A DNA stretch of 64,000 nt, taken from positions 248,001-312,000 of the forward strand of contig JAEUKH010000028.1 of assembly GCA_016792845.1 (NCBI GenBank). Direction: 5' to 3'. This document shows, one piece after another, positions 24,639-33,677 of this stretch (within the stretch, counting starts at the first letter, position 1; each line of letters starts with the position of its first letter). Below the pieces are notes generated by a model. It was not told the DNA's origin. It was given only the letters and a program-made list of their open reading frames with translations, and ran no database searches. A program made the translations under genes and the position numbers. The DNA is from Myxococcales bacterium. GTDB taxonomy: Bacteria > Myxococcota_A > Polyangia > Polyangiales > Ga0077539.

Positions 24639-27253
24639 GACGACCGCTCGGCGAGGTGAAAGGTGACCGTGGCGGTGGTGCCCTGCCCGCGCGAGACCGC
24701 GAGGGTGCCTTCGATCTGACGCACCAGGCCGGCGATGAGCTGCGACCCGAGGGTGGCGATGGGGCCGGGCTCGCGGCGCTCGACCCCGACGCCGTTGTCG
24801 GCCACGCTCAGGGTGACCTCGCGCCCTTCGCGCGCGAGGCCGACCCGCACCCACCCGCCCCGCCCGTCGGGGAAGGCGTGCTTCAGCGCGTTGGTGATGA
24901 GCTCGTTCAAGATCAGCCCGCAGGGGATGGCGCGGTCGACCGGGAGCGAGAGGCCGCAGAGCGCGAGCTCGAGGCGCACCGACGAGGGCACCGTGACGAG
25001 CGACGCGAACACCGCGTTGGCCAGCGAGGCGGCGTACTCGCCGAAGGGCACGTTGGCGTCGTCGCGCGACTGGTGCAGCGTCTCGTGGATGAGCGCGATC
25101 GACTGGATGCGCCGCTGCGTCTCGTGGAGCGCCTCGCGGGCCTCGCTGTCGACGAGGCGGCGGAGCTGGAGGTTGACGAGGCTCGCGATCACCTGGAGGT
25201 TGTTTTTGACGCGGTGATGCACCTCGCGCAACAGCACCTCGCGCTGCTTCGAGCGGTCGGCGAGGAGCCCGTTGAGGGTGACCAGCGCCCGGGCCTGCTC
25301 GCGCTGCGGCGTGAGGTCGACCATCACCGCGAGGTAGCCCGTCTGTTGGTCGTCGCGGAGGCGCAACCCCGAGGTGGTCACCAAGGCCGGGACCGTGCTC
25401 GCGTCGCGGCGCAGGAGGCTCCACTCGCGGGCCTCGACGCCGCCCTCGGTCGCGCGCCCGAGGGCCACGGCGAGGGCGCTCGCGGGCGCGGCGGGGTCGC
25501 GGAGGTCGTCGCCGCGGGCGGCGAGCTCGGCGGGGTCGAAGAGGCCGAGGAGGGGCTCCCCGGGGGCCACCGCGTCGGGCCCGAGGAGCTGCTCGGCCGC
25601 GGGGTTTGAGCGGGTGATGCGCCCGTCGAGGTCGGTGGCGACGATGGCGGCGCCGACGCTGCCGAGGATGGCGCGGCCGAGGGCCTCGCTCGCGGCGAGG
25701 GCTTGCTCGGCGAGGCGCTGCGCCGAGACGTCGTAGTTGACGCCGACCATCCGGGTGGCCACGCCTTGGGCGTTTCGGTCGATGGCCGTGGCGGCGGCGA
25801 GGTGCTTGGTGCCGCTCGGGCAAACGATGCGAAAGCCGTGGTCAAAATCGACGGGCCCTTCGGTCGCGCGTCGCAGCGCGGCCTCGGCCTCGGCGAGGTC
25901 GTCTGGGTGGACGCAGCGCGTCCAGTCGAGGTAGGCCCCGCCGAAGGTGGCGGGGTCGACCTCGTAGAGCTCGAACATGGTCTCGTCCCACACGAGGGCG
26001 CCTGTGCTGGGGTCGAAATCCCACACCCCGAAGCGCGCCCCCGAGGCCGCGAGCCTGAGCCGTTCGCTCAGGGTCTTGAGCTGTGTTTGTGCCTCCGCGT
26101 GGGCCGAGATGTCTTGAAAGGTGCCGACCAAAGACCGCGGCCGCCCCAAGGCGTCGCAGACCCGCTCGCCGATGGCCCGGGCCGTACGGCGGGTGCCGTC
26201 GCTGGTGCGGAGCGTGACGGTCTCGTTGTACCCGTGGCCCGTCTCACGGGTCTCCACGATGGCCGCCTGGAGCCGCGCCCAGGAGCTCGCCTCGAAGAGC
26301 GCGCCGTGGGTCGAAAAATGCGGGGCGTCGGGCGCGATGGGCAGCGCGAAGATCCGAAAGAGCTCGTCTGACCAGAGCACCCGACCGGTGTCGAGGTCGA
26401 GCTCCCAACTGCCCACCTGGGTGAGCCGCTGCGCGTGGGTGAGCTGAATGGCCAGCGTCTGGAGCTTCTGCTGCGCGCTCTGGATCTCTTCGCTGTGTTC
26501 GAGGATGGTGGCCTCGAGCGCGCGGTTGCGGGCGTGCGCCTCGGTCTGCGCCGAGCGAAGATCGTCGATGTCGGTGTTGCTCCCGAGCCACGCGTCGACG
26601 CGCCCCGACGCGTCTCGGCGCGGGTGCGCCCGGGTCTTGAACCATCGGTAACGGCCGTCGCGCCCGAGGAGCCTGAACTCGGTGTCAATGGGCGCCTCGG
26701 TGCGCGCCGCCGCACGCCAGACCTCGGCCGCGGTGGCGTGATCGTCAGGGTGCAGCCGCGAGAGCCATCCCGCGCCGAGGAGCGTCTCGACCGAGGCCCC
26801 GGTGAAGCGCTCCCACGCGGCGCTCAGCCAGAGGCACCGTCCCGCCGTGTCGCTGCGCCACACCAGGGTCGGGAGCGCGTCGACGGTCGCCCGCGCGTCG
26901 TGGTCGGGCGTACCGCGGTCGCCCTCGATCTCGACCGCGATTTCGTCAGGGTCGCCTTCGGGCGCGCGCCGCAGCACCACACGCCGCGCGCTCTCGGGCG
27001 CGTCGGCGAGCGGCATCCACAGGGTGCGATGGTCGCCGCGGAGGAGCCCCGCCAGGGTCGCCGCCGCCGCCGGGTGAGCCTCGGGTGAGAAGAGGCCCAA
27101 CCAGCCCGCGCCGCGCAGCGATGAGGCGCCGAGATCCGGCGAAAAATCACCTGGAATCAAAGTGTTACAGATCATCCCTCGGGCGTCGAGGGTGAGCCGG
27201 GCGAGGGGCGCCGAGGGTGGCGGAGGCGATGTCTGGAGGGGCTGGCCAGTCAT
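24635..27253 (-). CDS. Multi-PAS histidine kinase, HisKA_2/HWE type
   Basis: 872 residues with no signal or membrane helix. Several PAS/PAC domains are seen in order: the DALPTLVWRSDTAGRCLWLS region with WLGSNTDIDDLR; a second around QVGSWELDLDTGRVLW ending LVGTFQDISAH; a third around FGVWDFDPSTGALVWDE ending MVGVNYDVSAQ; and a fourth around AIVATDLDGRITRSNPA ending LAVMVDLTPQ. The kinase core is of the HisKA_2 kind, with H679 or H680 in LLREVHHRVKNNLQVIASL and ATPase motifs ILNELITNALKHAF and VADNGVGV. Kinases of this type often sense light or redox through PAS cofactors; no cofactor residue can be assigned here. It is coupled by a 4-base overlap to the hybrid kinase downstream. Confidence 0.93.
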   Translation of the reverse strand: MTGQPLQTSPPPPSAPLARLTLDARGMICNTLIPGDFSPDLGASSLRGAGWLGLFSPEAHPAAAATLAGLLRGDHRTLWMPLADAPESARRVVLRRAPEGDPDEIAVEIEGDRGTPDHDARATVDALPTLVWRSDTAGRCLWLSAAWERFTGASVETLLGAGWLSRLHPDDHATAAEVWRAAARTEAPIDTEFRLLGRDGRYRWFKTRAHPRRDASGRVDAWLGSNTDIDDLRSAQTEAHARNRALEATILEHSEEIQSAQQKLQTLAIQLTHAQRLTQVGSWELDLDTGRVLWSDELFRIFALPIAPDAPHFSTHGALFEASSWARLQAAIVETRETGHGYNETVTLRTSDGTRRTARAIGERVCDALGRPRSLVGTFQDISAHAEAQTQLKTLSERLRLAASGARFGVWDFDPSTGALVWDETMFELYEVDPATFGGAYLDWTRCVHPDDLAEAEAALRRATEGPVDFDHGFRIVCPSGTKHLAAATAIDRNAQGVATRMVGVNYDVSAQRLAEQALAASEALGRAILGSVGAAIVATDLDGRITRSNPAAEQLLGPDAVAPGEPLLGLFDPAELAARGDDLRDPAAPASALAVALGRATEGGVEAREWSLLRRDASTVPALVTTSGLRLRDDQQTGYLAVMVDLTPQREQARALVTLNGLLADRSKQREVLLREVHHRVKNNLQVIASLVNLQLRRLVDSEAREALHETQRRIQSIALIHETLHQSRDDANVPFGEYAASLANAVFASLVTVPSSVRLELALCGLSLPVDRAIPCGLILNELITNALKHAFPDGRGGWVRVGLAREGREVTLSVADNGVGVERREPGPIATLGSQLIAGLVRQIEGTLAVSRGQGTTATVTFHLAERSS

Positions 27254-27429
27254 GGTCTACGGTGCCGCCGGAGGGCGCATGGGGCGGGCCGTCGTGACCC
27301 AAGTTGCCGTGCGCGCGCACCGCGCGAGACGGAGCTTCGCACGAGTCAGGGTGCGACGGTGTGAAGACTTCGTTCACGGCATGACCGAGAGTCTGGCAGA
27401 GTCGGCGCCTACTCGTAGGTCTCAGCACG

Positions 27430-29337
27430 ATGGACGACGAAGCTGCACGGTTTGCCACGGTTTGGAGCACCCTCGGCCTCTCGCGGCTCGGGTCTGAGCC
27501 GGCGCTGATGGCGACCTTGACGGCGGCCTCTCAGGCTGCCGTCGGGGCGTCTCGGTGTTCGAGCGTCGAGGTGCCGCCCTTGCCGGCGCTCTCGCTCGGC
27601 GCGGCCGATGCGGCCGACGAGACGGGCGGCGAGTACGCCCGGGTGAGCACCCTCGGCGAGGGCGGGATGGGGGTGGTCTACCTCGCGCGGCAACGGTCGC
27701 TGCGGCGCGACGTGGCGGTGAAGATGCTCCGCGACCCGAGCGCGCCCGGCGACGCCGAGGACCTCTTGCGCGAGGCGCTCATCACTGGCGGCCTCGAACA
27801 CCCGAACATCGTGCCCGTTCACGCCCTCGGCCGCGACGCCGCGGGGCACCCGATGCTGGTGATGAAGCGCATCGAAGGGGCGCCATGGCGAGCGCTGCTC
27901 AGCGACCCGCAGCACCCCGGGTGGGAGCCCCTCTTAGCGGCCCACGGCGAGCCCCTCTTGGCCAACCTTGAGGTGCTCTCGCGGGTGGCCGAGGCGGCGC
28001 AGTACGCGCACCGGCGGGGGGTGGTTCACCGCGACATCAAGCCAGACAACGTGATGATCGGTCGCTTCGGCGAGGTGTACCTCGTCGATTGGGGTGTGGC
28101 CCTGCGGCTCGACGCCGTGCGCCCCGACGAGGCCGCCGCTGCCATCCGCGGCACCCCCGCGTACATGGCGCCCGAGATGGTCGAGGGCGACCCGCGCCGC
28201 GTCGACCCGCGCACCGATGTGTACCTCCTCGGCGCGACGCTCCACGAGCTTCTCACCGGGCGCCCGCGTCACGACCAGCCCGGCCTCCACGCGACGCTCT
28301 TCGCGGCCTACCTCTCGAAGCCCGCGGCCTATGGCGACGACGTGGCGGCCGAGCTCGCCGCGCTCTGCAACGACGCCACCGCGGCCGACCCCGCCCAGCG
28401 CCCCCAGAGCGCCCTCGCGTTTCGGCGGCGGCTTACGCTTCACCTTCAGCACCGCGCGAGCTTGACCCTCACCGAGGCCGCCCAGGGCCGCGCCCGCGCC
28501 CTCGCGGCGCTGCGCTCGGCCGCAGAGATCGACGACCTCGCGCTGCGCGCGGTGGCCACCGAGGCCCGCTTCGGGTACGCCCAGGCCTTGGTGATCTGGC
28601 CCGACAACGCCGCCGCCGCCGAGGGCCTCGAAGCGGTGAGGGCCCTCCTCGTCGCGCACGAGCTCTCGCGCGAGAACCTCGACGCCGCGCGGAGCCTCGC
28701 GGCCGAAATGAGCAACCCCGGGCCTGCGCTCAGCGCCGCGCTCGACGCCCTCTCGGAGCGGCTCACGCTCCGCAAGCGGAACGCCGATCTCGCGCTCACC
28801 GAGGCCCGCGAGGGTGACCTCTCGGTGGCCGCCGCGCCGCGGGCCCGGCTGATGCTTGCGATGTTGGCGGTGACCACCGCGGCCCACCTCGCGCTCGCGC
28901 TGCGGGGCCCTGCGGCGGTGACCTTGCGGCGCATGACCGCCCAGCACGGCCTCGCCCTCGTGTTGGCCCTCACGGTGATATTTGTGTGGCGTCGCGCGCT
29001 GGTGGTCAACCGCGTGACGCGGCAGTTTATGGGCGTGCTCGCGTCGATGCTGGTGCTCACCTTCGTGCACCGGCTCTTCGTGCTCGCGTCGGCGGTGGCG
29101 ACCCCTGTCTCATCGGTGGTGCTGAGCGACCTGATGATCGCCGCGGGGGTCACCGTCATGGGCGCCTTCTCGGTGCGTCGATGGTTCGCGGTGATGACCG
29201 CGGCCTGCCTCGTCGGCGCGGCGCTGGTGTTGGTCGATCCCGCGCGGGCGACGCGGTGGTTCACCCTCGCGGTGAACGCGATGCTGCTGGTGGGCGTGGG
29301 CTTCAGTTTGAGACCCGCCTCCCGTGACGAGGGCTGA
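27430..29337 (+). CDS. Membrane Ser/Thr protein kinase with polytopic C-terminus
   Basis: 635 residues. The kinase domain (about 68-340) has the glycine loop LGEGGMGVVYLA, Lys98 in VAVKML, catalytic loop HRDIKPDN with D202, and DWG (220-222) where DFG is usual. The activation segment is short, ending GTPAYMAPEM. The metal-binding Asp is kept, so activity is likely; Trp for Phe in DFG also occurs in other bacterial kinases. After a helical region (about 340-470) come about six membrane segments (MLAMLAVTTAAHLALAL, GLALVLALTVIFVWRRALV, MGVLASMLVLTFVHRLFVL, LMIAAGVTVMGAF, AVMTAACLVGAALVLV, LAVNAMLLVGVGFSL), not the single helix of typical PknB relatives. It is divergent from the PAS kinase pair across 176 bases. 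Confidence 0.92.
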   Translation: MDDEAARFATVWSTLGLSRLGSEPALMATLTAASQAAVGASRCSSVEVPPLPALSLGAADAADETGGEYARVSTLGEGGMGVVYLARQRSLRRDVAVKMLRDPSAPGDAEDLLREALITGGLEHPNIVPVHALGRDAAGHPMLVMKRIEGAPWRALLSDPQHPGWEPLLAAHGEPLLANLEVLSRVAEAAQYAHRRGVVHRDIKPDNVMIGRFGEVYLVDWGVALRLDAVRPDEAAAAIRGTPAYMAPEMVEGDPRRVDPRTDVYLLGATLHELLTGRPRHDQPGLHATLFAAYLSKPAAYGDDVAAELAALCNDATAADPAQRPQSALAFRRRLTLHLQHRASLTLTEAAQGRARALAALRSAAEIDDLALRAVATEARFGYAQALVIWPDNAAAAEGLEAVRALLVAHELSRENLDAARSLAAEMSNPGPALSAALDALSERLTLRKRNADLALTEAREGDLSVAAAPRARLMLAMLAVTTAAHLALALRGPAAVTLRRMTAQHGLALVLALTVIFVWRRALVVNRVTRQFMGVLASMLVLTFVHRLFVLASAVATPVSSVVLSDLMIAAGVTVMGAFSVRRWFAVMTAACLVGAALVLVDPARATRWFTLAVNAMLLVGVGFSLRPASRDEG

Positions 29338-29501
29338 ACGCCCCGCGGCGGGCCGCCCGTATGCGCAGAATTGGTTCAACGAGGGGCGCATTTTGTCGTG
29401 CGTTGCGGCCTGCGGAGCCTTGACCATCGGCGAGAAAGTACGGTCGACTCGAACGGTGGAGATGGCATTCAAGGTCGTTCGCAACGACGAGGAGGTCTGC
29501 C

Positions 29502-32500
29502 GTGAATAAGGCAGCGCAGGTGCCATGGAGGGTCGCGGCGACGCTCCTCGTGGCGGTGATGATGGGCTGTACCGGGCGCACGGTGGTGGGCGGGCCGGTC
29601 GACGATGTGGGGGGCCGCGACGCGGGGCCCGGTGACGTCCTCGACGTGCCGATGGTGACGTGTCAGAGCGGGCAGTCGCCGTGCGGCGACCGCTGTGTGA
29701 GCACGCAGTCTGACCCGGGCAACTGCGGCGGCTGCGGGCGGAGCTGTGCCAACACCGAGGTGTGTCAGAACGGCGCGTGCGTGCCGAGCTGCACCCGCGA
29801 GGAGTCGCTCTGCGCGGGGGGTGACGGCGGCGTCGCGTGCGTGCGCACGGCCACCGACCTGCGCAACTGCGGCGGCTGCGGCCAGCGCTGCGGGGCCAAC
29901 GAGGTGTGCTCGAACGGCATGTGCACGTTCATGTGCGCCGCGGGCTCGACGGAGTGCGCGGGCGGCGAGGGCGGTGACGGCGGCGCGGGGCGGTACTGCG
30001 CCGACTTCCAGAGCGACCGGTCGAACTGCGGGGCGTGCGGCGCGGCGTGCCCGAGCGGGTACTCGTGCCAGATGGGGCGCTGCCGGCTTCAGTGCGGCGA
30101 GCTCCTCTCGCCGTGCGCGATCGTGAGCGGCGACGGCGGGCTGCCGGGTGACGCGAGCGTCGACGTTCCGACGGTTGACGGCGGCGTGAGCGTGACGCCC
30201 GAGGTGTGCGTCGACCCGACCGCCGACCCGCGCAACTGTGGCGCCTGCGGCAACGTGTGCGCCTTCGGGCAGGTGTGCCTCCGGGGGCGCTGCACCACCA
30301 ACTGCGGCGTCGGCTTCACCGAGTGCACCGGCGCGTGCCGCGACCTCCAGAGCGACCCGAACAACTGCGGCGCCTGCAACACGCGGTGCTCGCGCGGCGA
30401 GACCTGCGAGTCGGGTCAATGCACGGTGGCCTGCTCTGCGGGCCAGACCAACTGCGACGGCACCTGCCGCGACACGCAGACCGACAACAACCACTGCGGC
30501 GGCTGCGGCATGGCGTGCCCGGCCGGTCAGGTGTGCTCGCGCGGCTCGTGCCAGGTCTCGTGCGGTGCGGGCACGAGCAATTGCTCGGGCGTGTGCCGCG
30601 ACACGCAGACTGACGTCAACCACTGCGGCATGTGCGGCATGGCTTGCCCCTCGGGCACGGTCTGCGCGCGCGGCTCGTGCGTGGTGAGCTGCGTGATGGG
30701 CACCACCAACTGCTCGGGCGTGTGCCGCGACCTCCAGACCGACACCAACAACTGCGGCGCGTGCGGCATGGCGTGCGGCGCCGGGCAGGTCTGCTCGAAC
30801 GGCGTTTGTCAGGTGTCGTGCGGCGGCGGCACGGTCAACTGCGAGGGCGTGTGCCGCGACCCGCAGACCGACAACAACAACTGCGGCCGGTGCGGAGTTC
30901 GCTGCGCGGCCGGTCAGCTGTGCGTGAGCGGGGCCTGCGTGGTCAACTGCGCCGCGGGCCTCACCAACTGCGACGGCACCTGCCGCGACACGCAGACCGA
31001 CGCGAGCCACTGCGGCGCCTGCGGTCGCGCGTGCGCGGCCGGTCAGCTCTGCTCGCGCGGGGCGTGCGTGGTCTCGTGCGGTGCGGGCACCACCGACTGC
31101 ATGAGCACCTGCCGCGACCTTCAGACCGACACCAACAACTGCGGCGCTTGCGGTCGCGTGTGCGCCGCGGGCAACCGCTGCGTGGCGGGCGTGTGCGTGG
31201 TGTCGTGCCCGGGCGGCTCGGTCGAGTGCGGCGGCATCTGTCGCGACCTGGCCACCGACAACGCCCACTGTGGTCGCTGCAACAACGCGTGCGCCTCGGG
31301 GCAGCTTTGCACCTCGGGCTCCTGCGCGGTGTCGTGTCAGGCCGGGCAGACCAACTGCTCGGGCACCTGCCGCGACCTCCAGACCGACCCCGCGAACTGC
31401 GGGCGCTGCGGCAACGCCTGCGGCGCCGGTCAGCTCTGCATCAGCGGCGCGTGTGCGCTCTCGTGCGCGGCGGGGCTCACCAACTGCTCGGGCTCGTGCC
31501 GTGACCTCACGAGCGACACGGCCAACTGCGGTCGGTGCGGTACGGCCTGCGCTTCGGGGCAGGTCTGTCGCGCGGGTGTGTGTGTGGTGTCGTGTCCGAC
31601 GGGGCAGACCGAGTGTTCGGGCACCTGCCGCGACGTCAACACCGACAACAACCACTGCGGCCGCTGCGGCAACGTGTGCGCCTCGGGGCAGCTCTGCGTG
31701 GGCGGCGCGTGCACCCTCATCTGCGCGCCCGGCACGACGGCGTGCTCGGGCCAGTGCCGCGACCTCAACACCGACAACTCGAACTGCGGCCGGTGCGGCA
31801 ACGTCTGCGGCGCGGGCACGGCGTGCGTGAGCGGCATGTGCGTGGTGACCTGCTCGACGGGCCTGACGGCCTGCTCGGGCGTGTGTCGCGACCTCGTGAA
31901 CGACCGCACCAACTGCGGCAGCTGCGGCAACGTGTGCGCCTCGGGTCAGGTGTGTCAGGGCGGCATGTGTGTGGTGTCGTGCCTCGCCGGGCAGACGATC
32001 TGCTCGGGGGTGTGTCGTGACCTCCAGACCGACACGAACCACTGCGGGTCGTGCGGGATGATGTGCTCGGCCGGGCAGGTGTGCTCGGGCGGCCGCTGCG
32101 TGGTCTCGTGCGGTTCGCCGCTCACCAACTGCTCGGGGACGTGCCGCGATCTTCAGACCGACACGAACAACTGTGGGGCCTGCGGCACCGCGTGCACCTT
32201 CGCGAACGGCGTCGGCGCGTGCGTGGGGGGCCGCTGCCAGCTCGTGGCGTGCCTCACCAACTTCTCAGACTGCAACATGGACGCGAGCGACGGCTGCGAG
32301 GTCGACGCGCGCACCCGCTGCGGCGGCGCATGCGGCGAGCTCTGCCCGACCGGCGCGACGTGCCAGAACGGTGTGTGCACGCGCTTCCCGACGACGGGCG
32401 CCGAGGGGGCCTTCGCGCCGGTCACGAACACCGTGTTGACGCCCGGTGTTCACAACTTCACGACCATCAACATCCCCGCGGGCGTGACCGTGACGGTGAC

Positions 32501-33575
32501 GCCGGGCAGCGCGGGCGTGCTCGACCTTCGCGCCTCGGGCGCGGTGACCATCGCGGGCACCCTTGACGTCTCAGGCGGCCCTGGCGGCGCCCACACCGAC
32601 TGCCTCGACAACGCGTCGGGCTCGGGCGGCGGCATGACGGGCAACCCCACCATCGGCGGCTCGGGTGACATCTACTCGGTGAACTCTCCCGCGGGCGGCC
32701 CTGCGGGCACGGGCGGCAGCGGCACCGCGGGCGCCAACGGCACCCTCGCCATCGGCGGCCGCGGCGGCACCGGCGGCGGCGGCGGCGGCGGGTGGAACGG
32801 CCACTTCGGCAGCGGCACCACCTTCGGCGGCGGCGGCGGTGGCGGCGGCGGCGGCGCTGCGGGCGGCGGCGGCGGCGGCGGCTACGTCTGCGGCGAATCG
32901 GGGCGCATCGGCGCTGCGGGCGGCGCGGGCGGCGGCGCGGGCGGCGGCCTCGGCGGCACCTCGGTGGGCGACTTCGGTCGCGGCGGTCGCGCGGGCTCGT
33001 TCACGACCTACGCGGGCGGCGACGCCACCATCGGCGCGGTGTGTTCGAGCGGTCGACGCGGCGGCGGCGGCGGCGGCGGCTCGGTGGGCACCGAGGCCGC
33101 GGCTGACCTCGGCGTCGAGACGACCTTCGTCGCGGGCTCGGCCGGCGGCGGCGGCGGCGGCGACGAGGGCACCGGCGGCGGCGGCGGCGGCGGCGCCTTG
33201 CGCGTCGCGACCACGGGCACCCTCACCATGGTGTCGACGGGTCGCGTGCTCGCCAACGGCGGCGCGGGCGCGCGGGCGGCCTGCGCGGGCGGCGGCGGCG
33301 GCGGCGGCTCGGGCGGTGTGGTGTACCTCTACGCGCCCACCGTCACGGTCTCGGCGGGCGCGTTGGTGAGCGCCGTCGGCGGCGCCGCGGGCGCGTCGAA
33401 CTCAGGCTCCTCGGGCACCGGCGGCGCGGGCGGCCCGGGTCGCGTGCGCATCGCGGCGAACCAGTCGAGCTGCACCCTCTCGGGCACGTTTACCCCGGCC
33501 CTGGTGAGCGGCTGCTCGGTCACGGCGAACCCTGGCACCCAGGGCAGGGCGTACGTGTCTGACTTCCCGCTCTGA
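29502..33575 (+). CDS. Giant Cys-repeat, Gly-rich lipoprotein
   Basis: 1,357 residues. The signal MNKAAQVPWRVAATLLVAVM with lipobox MMGC marks an exported lipoprotein; AGGAGG lies 6 bases before the GTG start. Residues about 55-930 are Cys-rich repeats: four degenerate units, then fifteen regular 43-residue units of type CRDLQTDTNNCGACG-x(2)-C, each with eight cysteines (probably four disulfides), so they should fold outside the cytoplasm. A short bridge (SDCNMDASDGCEVDAR) matches the repeat type of the 52763-56272 protein. Residues about 960-1357 are a beta-strand plus Gly-run domain also seen in that protein and in the partial protein at 1-825. The function is unknown; surface filament, matrix or adhesin roles are inference only. 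Confidence 0.92.
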   Translation: MNKAAQVPWRVAATLLVAVMMGCTGRTVVGGPVDDVGGRDAGPGDVLDVPMVTCQSGQSPCGDRCVSTQSDPGNCGGCGRSCANTEVCQNGACVPSCTREESLCAGGDGGVACVRTATDLRNCGGCGQRCGANEVCSNGMCTFMCAAGSTECAGGEGGDGGAGRYCADFQSDRSNCGACGAACPSGYSCQMGRCRLQCGELLSPCAIVSGDGGLPGDASVDVPTVDGGVSVTPEVCVDPTADPRNCGACGNVCAFGQVCLRGRCTTNCGVGFTECTGACRDLQSDPNNCGACNTRCSRGETCESGQCTVACSAGQTNCDGTCRDTQTDNNHCGGCGMACPAGQVCSRGSCQVSCGAGTSNCSGVCRDTQTDVNHCGMCGMACPSGTVCARGSCVVSCVMGTTNCSGVCRDLQTDTNNCGACGMACGAGQVCSNGVCQVSCGGGTVNCEGVCRDPQTDNNNCGRCGVRCAAGQLCVSGACVVNCAAGLTNCDGTCRDTQTDASHCGACGRACAAGQLCSRGACVVSCGAGTTDCMSTCRDLQTDTNNCGACGRVCAAGNRCVAGVCVVSCPGGSVECGGICRDLATDNAHCGRCNNACASGQLCTSGSCAVSCQAGQTNCSGTCRDLQTDPANCGRCGNACGAGQLCISGACALSCAAGLTNCSGSCRDLTSDTANCGRCGTACASGQVCRAGVCVVSCPTGQTECSGTCRDVNTDNNHCGRCGNVCASGQLCVGGACTLICAPGTTACSGQCRDLNTDNSNCGRCGNVCGAGTACVSGMCVVTCSTGLTACSGVCRDLVNDRTNCGSCGNVCASGQVCQGGMCVVSCLAGQTICSGVCRDLQTDTNHCGSCGMMCSAGQVCSGGRCVVSCGSPLTNCSGTCRDLQTDTNNCGACGTACTFANGVGACVGGRCQLVACLTNFSDCNMDASDGCEVDARTRCGGACGELCPTGATCQNGVCTRFPTTGAEGAFAPVTNTVLTPGVHNFTTINIPAGVTVTVTPGSAGVLDLRASGAVTIAGTLDVSGGPGGAHTDCLDNASGSGGGMTGNPTIGGSGDIYSVNSPAGGPAGTGGSGTAGANGTLAIGGRGGTGGGGGGGWNGHFGSGTTFGGGGGGGGGGAAGGGGGGGYVCGESGRIGAAGGAGGGAGGGLGGTSVGDFGRGGRAGSFTTYAGGDATIGAVCSSGRRGGGGGGGSVGTEAAADLGVETTFVAGSAGGGGGGDEGTGGGGGGGALRVATTGTLTMVSTGRVLANGGAGARAACAGGGGGGGSGGVVYLYAPTVTVSAGALVSAVGGAAGASNSGSSGTGGAGGPGRVRIAANQSSCTLSGTFTPALVSGCSVTANPGTQGRAYVSDFPL
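29655..32260. repeat. Tandem 129-bp coding repeats
   Basis: Fifteen regular copies plus about four diverged copies of a 129-bp unit encode 43-residue eight-cysteine modules. Units differ mainly at the residues between cysteines. They were first noticed as a possible array because of periodicity, but they are protein-coding throughout. Confidence 0.9.
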
Positions 33576-33677
33576 CGGTCTGGCGCGGCCGCGCTCAGGC
33601 TGACAAACCCTCGTAACCAATCAATTTTTTCGCATCGTGGGCGACCCTCTGGGGGGGGCGCTCCCGCGGCGCGGCCT

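Noticed and set aside
24639..25823. N-terminal extension of 395 codons for the hybrid kinase
   Set aside because: Arg/Pro-rich, lies inside the upstream kinase gene in another frame, and the ATGA overlap marks the real start at 24638.
29469..32042. An 857-codon open frame on the minus strand
   Set aside because: Antisense shadow of the 129-bp repeats; composition is His/Ala/Arg-rich with no domain, while the plus-strand frame has conserved cysteines.
29655..32260. Regularly spaced repeats that could suggest a CRISPR array
   Set aside because: The period is 129 bp, the units are coding in one long frame with conserved cysteines, and there are no short identical repeats with unique spacers.
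33576..33677. GCGCGGCCGCGC palindrome followed by a TTTTTT run, as a terminator
   Set aside because: The T run lies more than 25 bases after the palindrome, too far for an intrinsic terminator; termination may still occur here but the sequence does not show it.
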